Shown: positions 30,689 through 33,862 of the stretch, piece by piece
Layout: the number at the start of each line of letters is the position of its first letter
Position numbering within the stretch: position 1 is the stretch's first letter
From: CAYNYM01 sp049366815
GTDB taxonomy: Bacteria > Desulfobacterota > DSM-4660 > Desulfatiglandales > HGW-15
Length of the DNA: 33,862 nucleotides
Direction: 5' to 3'
Assembly: GCA_049366815.1 (NCBI GenBank)
Contig: JBMNCO010000051.1
Span: 1-33,862, forward strand
Program-made: the position numbers and the translations under genes
Notes under the pieces: model-generated
What the model was told of the DNA's origin: nothing
The model's input: the letters and a program-made list of their open reading frames with translations, nothing else
Database searches by the model: none

Positions 30689-32740
30689 GTGGACTTCAAG
30701 AAGGACCCTCCTGAAGATTTCCAAGACCTGGACAAGATGACCAAGGAAGAGGCACGCGAGGAGGTCGAGGCACTGAGGGAGGGAATTCGGTATCATGATG
30801 AACGATACTATGTGAAGAACCGGCCTGAAATTTCCGATGCCGCCTACGACAGGCTTTTCAGCAGGCTGCAGGAGCTGGAAGAGGCCTTTCCCGAACTGCT
30901 GTCCAAGGACTCTCCTACGCAGCGCGTGGGTGCAGCCCCGGTGGACAAGCTGCAGAGGGTGGAACATGCTGCATCCATGCTAAGCCTCAACGCCGCCCTG
31001 GACCCCAAAGAGGCCGAGAGATTCCTTGATTTCGTTCAACATGAAACCGGCGACCCGGCCGTGGCCTTCGTGCTCGAACCCAAGTTCGACGGCCTTTCCG
31101 TGGAGCTCGTGTATGAGCGTGGCGATCTGAAATACGGGGCCACACGGGGAGACGGACAAGTCGGCGAGGACGTGACCGGCAATCTGAAGACTATCCGCGC
31201 CATCCCTCTGAGGCTCCGTAAACGGAAGGATACCCCGGCGTTTCTTTCCGTCCGGGGTGAGGTTTTCATGGACAGGGCGGGCTTCCAGCAACTCAACAAG
31301 CGGCGCATCGAAACAGGAGAAGAGCCCTTCGCAAATCCACGCAATGCAGCCGCCGGCACCATGCGGCAGCTGGATCCGCGCAACGTAGCCGACAAGCCGC
31401 TCGATATTCTTTTTTACGAAATCCTGCGCATGGAAGGTCATCAACCGGACTCTCACTGGGAGGCCCTGCAACGGTTCCCTGCGTGGGGACTCAAGACGTG
31501 TGATCAAAACAGAAAGGTCTCAAGTTTCCGTAAAATCGAAGCATACCACGCAAGATTATCGAATCAAAGGGAAGATCTTCCCTTTGAGCTCGACGGCATC
31601 GTCATCAAAGTGGACAACTTTGAACAGAGAGAAAACCTGGGGGTACGTCAGCGCAGCCCCCGGTGGGCCTTTGCGTGGAAATTTCCGCCCAAGGAAGAGA
31701 TCACGACGGTCGAAGACATTGTGCTGCAGATCGGAAGGACGGGCATGCTGACCCCGGTGGCCCTCCTCCAACCGGTGGATGTGGGCGGCGTCACCATCAG
31801 CCGGGCCACCCTTCACAACGCGGACGAAATCAGGAAAAAAGACGTCCGTCCCGGGGACAGGGTACGTGTGGTCAGGGCCGGGGACGTCATTCCGGAGGTC
31901 CTGGAACGGATCAAGCAGCGCGGCAGGAAACGCCGAAACCCTTTCTCCATGCCGCGGCGATGTCCTGCATGCGGTGCAGAACTTTACAGAGAAGGGGCCT
32001 ACACTTTCTGTCCCGGGCGATTGAAATGTCCTCCTCAGGTCACCAATGGGATCATCCACTATGCCTCGCGTGAGGCCCAGGACATCAACGGCCTCGGAGA
32101 GAAGACCGCAGCGGCTATGGTGGAAAAAGGCCTGGTAGAGGACATCTCCGATCTCTATCGTCTCACGCGGGAAGACCTCCTCGGACTGGACGGGTTTGCC
32201 GAAAAATCCGCGCGTCAACTGCTGGAAGCCATCGAGGCCGGCAAAACAGTGGCTCTGGATCGTTTTATTTTTTCCTTGGGTATACGGCACGTGGGCCGCC
32301 GCGCATCAAAAATTCTGGCCGACGGATTCGGCCGTCTAGAGGACCTGAGAAAGGCCGACGAAAAGGCCCTTGAAAAAATCCCGGAGATCGGTCCCGAAAT
32401 CGCGGCGAGCGTCGTGGCATTCTTCGGGCAGGAGAGAAACCGCAAGGTCTTGGAAGGTCTTGCAGAGGCGGGTGTGAAGCCGGAAGAGGCCTCCGGCAAG
32501 AGTAAGTCACGGGCACTGGAAGGCATGACCTTTGTGTTTACGGGCAGACTGTCGAAATACACGAGGCATGAGGCCGAGACCCGGGTCGAAAAACTCGGGG
32601 GCCTCACGACATCCAGTGTAAGCGGCGAAACCGATTATGTGATCGCGGGAGATGCTCCCGGCGGCAAATACGAAGAGGCGCGCAAGAAGGGGGTCAAGAT
32701 CATCGATGAAGAGGCCTTTGAAAAACTGCTCTCATCCTGA
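30689..32740 (+). CDS. ligA: NAD-dependent DNA ligase
   Basis: A 683-residue LigA-type ligase. The Ia domain (about 15-70) has 'YHDERYYVKNRPEISDAAYD'. The adenylation site is K132 in 'LEPKFDGLSVEL' (K-x-D-G; most housekeeping LigA have K-I-D-G). 'RGEVFM', 'DGIVIKVD' and 'WAFAWKFPP' are the other nucleotidyltransferase motifs. The OB fold is followed by a zinc finger C425-x2-C428-x12-C441-x5-C447, helix-hairpin-helix repeats (about 465-590) and a C-terminal BRCT domain (about 605-683). The start is GTG 30689, eight bases after TAGGAG, which overlaps the polX stop. Direct coupling to PolX suggests a repair-dedicated ligase, possibly a second copy besides the housekeeping one; that cannot be judged from this window. 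Confidence 0.94.
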   Translation: MDFKKDPPEDFQDLDKMTKEEAREEVEALREGIRYHDERYYVKNRPEISDAAYDRLFSRLQELEEAFPELLSKDSPTQRVGAAPVDKLQRVEHAASMLSLNAALDPKEAERFLDFVQHETGDPAVAFVLEPKFDGLSVELVYERGDLKYGATRGDGQVGEDVTGNLKTIRAIPLRLRKRKDTPAFLSVRGEVFMDRAGFQQLNKRRIETGEEPFANPRNAAAGTMRQLDPRNVADKPLDILFYEILRMEGHQPDSHWEALQRFPAWGLKTCDQNRKVSSFRKIEAYHARLSNQREDLPFELDGIVIKVDNFEQRENLGVRQRSPRWAFAWKFPPKEEITTVEDIVLQIGRTGMLTPVALLQPVDVGGVTISRATLHNADEIRKKDVRPGDRVRVVRAGDVIPEVLERIKQRGRKRRNPFSMPRRCPACGAELYREGAYTFCPGRLKCPPQVTNGIIHYASREAQDINGLGEKTAAAMVEKGLVEDISDLYRLTREDLLGLDGFAEKSARQLLEAIEAGKTVALDRFIFSLGIRHVGRRASKILADGFGRLEDLRKADEKALEKIPEIGPEIAASVVAFFGQERNRKVLEGLAEAGVKPEEASGKSKSRALEGMTFVFTGRLSKYTRHEAETRVEKLGGLTTSSVSGETDYVIAGDAPGGKYEEARKKGVKIIDEEAFEKLLSS

Positions 32741-32777
32741 AAGGCCGTGAGGGAGGGTCTCAATATACCCCACCCCA

Positions 32778-33572
32778 CTAGGCCTCGGGTTGACATTGTG
32801 CGCAATAATAGGAAGATCGCCCGGAAACGGAAATTTTTTTCAGGCGCGTGCCGCACTTGGGACATTCCCCGTCCTTTTTTCGCCGGGGAATCAGATACGA
32901 ATTCGGGAACTGCTCCGGGTCCGCCCTGCAATCGACGGCCGTGTTCAGGACCTCTTTCATGGACTCAAACAATTTCCGGGGCCGTTCCCCGACAAGTCTG
33001 TCGTTCTGCATTTTGGGATGGATCCCGGCCTGGAACAGGATTTCGTCGGAATAGACATTGCCTATGCCCGCGATGCGCTTCTGGTTCATGAGGGTGGACT
33101 TGACGGTGCCCCGACCCCCGCCCAAGGCATCCCGGAAGACCGACAGATCGAGGCCGGGATCCAGGGCGTCGGGGCCCAGTCCCTTTTCCGCGATAAAGTC
33201 CTCCGGGTCTTTTGCCAGATGAATCTCTCCCAGTTTCCTTTGGCTGTCATAACTCAGGTGATACCCGTTCTTGAAATCAATGACCAGACGCTCGTGCTCG
33301 GGCCTTTTGTCCGCCCGCCTGAAATACTTCAGATAGCCCGTCATCCCGAAGTGCAGCACCAGGCAGTAGCTGTTGTCGAGTTCTGCAAAGAGGTACTTGC
33401 CGTGCCGCCGTCCGGCCTTGAAGAGGTGTCCTTCCAGGCCGGCCTTGAGTTCCCATTCGGAAATTCCCTTGATTACCCGGCCGGAGTCAATCTTCACAGA
33501 CTTGATCCTTTGATGAAGAGAGGTCGCTTCCAGATATCCTCTGAAAACCTCCACGTCCGGCAATTCCGGCAT
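32778..33572 (-). CDS. mutM: Formamidopyrimidine/endonuclease VIII-type DNA glycosylase
   Basis: A 264-residue Fpg/Nei family glycosylase starting MPELPDVE, where Pro2 is the catalytic nucleophile and Glu3 the acid after Met removal. This fixes the start at ATG 33572 and not at the in-frame codon 30 bases upstream. GGAAGG precedes it. The basic hairpin residue is K59 in 'RRHGKYLF'. The helix-two-turn-helix region has 'LMNQKRIAGIGNVYSDEILF'. A C-terminal zinc finger follows the pattern C-P-K-C, 16 residues, C-A-Q-C. It removes oxidised purines or pyrimidines in base-excision repair. It is convergent with ligA (37 nt apart), and an AATACAG box faces it 140 nt upstream. Confidence 0.92.
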   Translation of the reverse strand: MPELPDVEVFRGYLEATSLHQRIKSVKIDSGRVIKGISEWELKAGLEGHLFKAGRRHGKYLFAELDNSYCLVLHFGMTGYLKYFRRADKRPEHERLVIDFKNGYHLSYDSQRKLGEIHLAKDPEDFIAEKGLGPDALDPGLDLSVFRDALGGGRGTVKSTLMNQKRIAGIGNVYSDEILFQAGIHPKMQNDRLVGERPRKLFESMKEVLNTAVDCRADPEQFPNSYLIPRRKKDGECPKCGTRLKKISVSGRSSYYCAQCQPEA

Positions 33573-33712
33573 GATTCTTCCTTCCTTCGACAGGGCCTCC
33601 ACCGCCGATCGGCGCGGCCGGACAGGTCTGGAATATATCCGGCCTCCTCCGATACGGGTCGGCGCGCAGTCTCGTCATTGATTCAAGGATATCAGCCGCT
33701 ACACGTTCCGTG

Positions 33713-33732
33713 AATAGGTTCGATCCTGTATT
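33713..33732 (-). promoter_or_regulatory. AATACAG box facing mutM
   Basis: Minus strand AATACAG-GATCGA-ACCTATT, 140 nt upstream of the mutM ATG. It lies in the gap between mutM and the next minus-strand gene. Confidence 0.65.
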
Positions 33733-33761
33733 CGGCGCGGGTCGCCCCCCCACGCATTGCG

Positions 33762-33862
33762 CTACTCCTGCCTGTTCTGAACCTGCTTATAGAGCTTCAG
33801 GGTCTCGGCGGCCACTGCTCGCCAGGTGAAGCGTCTCTCCACAAGGTCCCTGGCCTTCCCGC
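33762..33862 (-). CDS. C-terminal end of a GT4-type glycosyltransferase (partial)
   Basis: The minus strand encodes the last 33 residues of a protein ending at TAG 33762-33764. The segment 'ARDLVERRFTWRAVAAETLK' followed by 'LYKQVQNRQE' is a typical end of GT-B glycosyltransferases of family 4, including the glycogen-synthase-like group (R-F-T-W-x-x-x-A-x-x-T-x-x-x-Y). The rest lies outside the window, so substrate and exact family stay open. Confidence 0.55.
   Translation of the reverse strand, partial: GKARDLVERRFTWRAVAAETLKLYKQVQNRQE

Noticed and set aside
1..33862. tRNA, rRNA, CRISPR array, transposase, prophage or toxin-antitoxin genes
   Set aside because: Looked for on both strands by eye; no convincing tRNA fold, spaced direct repeats, transposase motif or phage gene was seen.

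Overview
This GC-rich window is packed with bacterial genes. It encodes lipoproteins, periplasmic BON, DsrE and rhodanese proteins, and remnants of an RND efflux system, so the cell is Gram-negative. The mix of sulfur handling (tandem rhodanese, two half-size YeeE/YedE transporters, DsrE), a two-subunit E1 pyruvate/branched-chain dehydrogenase and many stress genes suggests an environmental anaerobe or microaerophile, perhaps of the Desulfobacterota. That placement is inference; no rRNA or other phylogenetic marker is present.

Layout. 1-7250: tail of a PRC-barrel-like gene, a six-BON-domain exported protein, YbhB, a small lipoprotein, a DUF72 protein, and a coupled mini-operon (36-codon ORF, ferritin-like protein, DUF5676 membrane protein). 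Among these lie broken genes: M48 protease, MscS channel, a small membrane protein, and a BON/M16-peptidase chimera. 7690-16600: a ferric-reductase-like flavoprotein, a MobA-like nucleotidyltransferase, a complete 2-oxoacid dehydrogenase operon (E1alpha, E1beta, E2, E3, all minus strand), and a large nitroreductase-like protein. 16790-23030: DsrE, OsmC, a UbiA-like membrane protein, two CorC/CNNM proteins and a conserved alpha-toroid-like protein. 23090-25130: remnants of an efflux system and of a PlsC acyltransferase, then a universal stress protein. 25350-28230: a four-gene sulfur cluster (putative lipoprotein, tandem rhodanese, two YeeE/YedE). 28660-33570: a truncated kinase gene, PolX and an NAD-dependent DNA ligase in one operon, then a MutM/Nei-type glycosylase. 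The window ends in a glycosyltransferase tail.

The main finding is a repeated 20-bp intergenic element, consensus AATACAG-GATNNA-CCCYATT, an imperfect inverted repeat of AATANNG half-sites with a constant 6-nt spacer. I found 13 copies by eye. Each lies upstream of a gene in the same orientation relative to that gene, at 59-312 nt from the start codon. Five divergent intergenic regions each carry two oppositely facing copies. The associated genes (ybhB, osmC, usp, dsrE, polX-ligA, mutM, the dehydrogenase operon, the sulfur cluster, a reductase) look like one stress/repair/redox regulon. I recognise no known sigma-factor or regulator site in it, and no transcription-factor gene is visible in the window. 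A second finding is a hairpin repeat family (4613, 23093, 28233); two copies share a 63-nt arm next to the start of a minus-strand gene. The many decayed genes between intact stress genes suggest an accessory stress island that is gaining and losing cargo.
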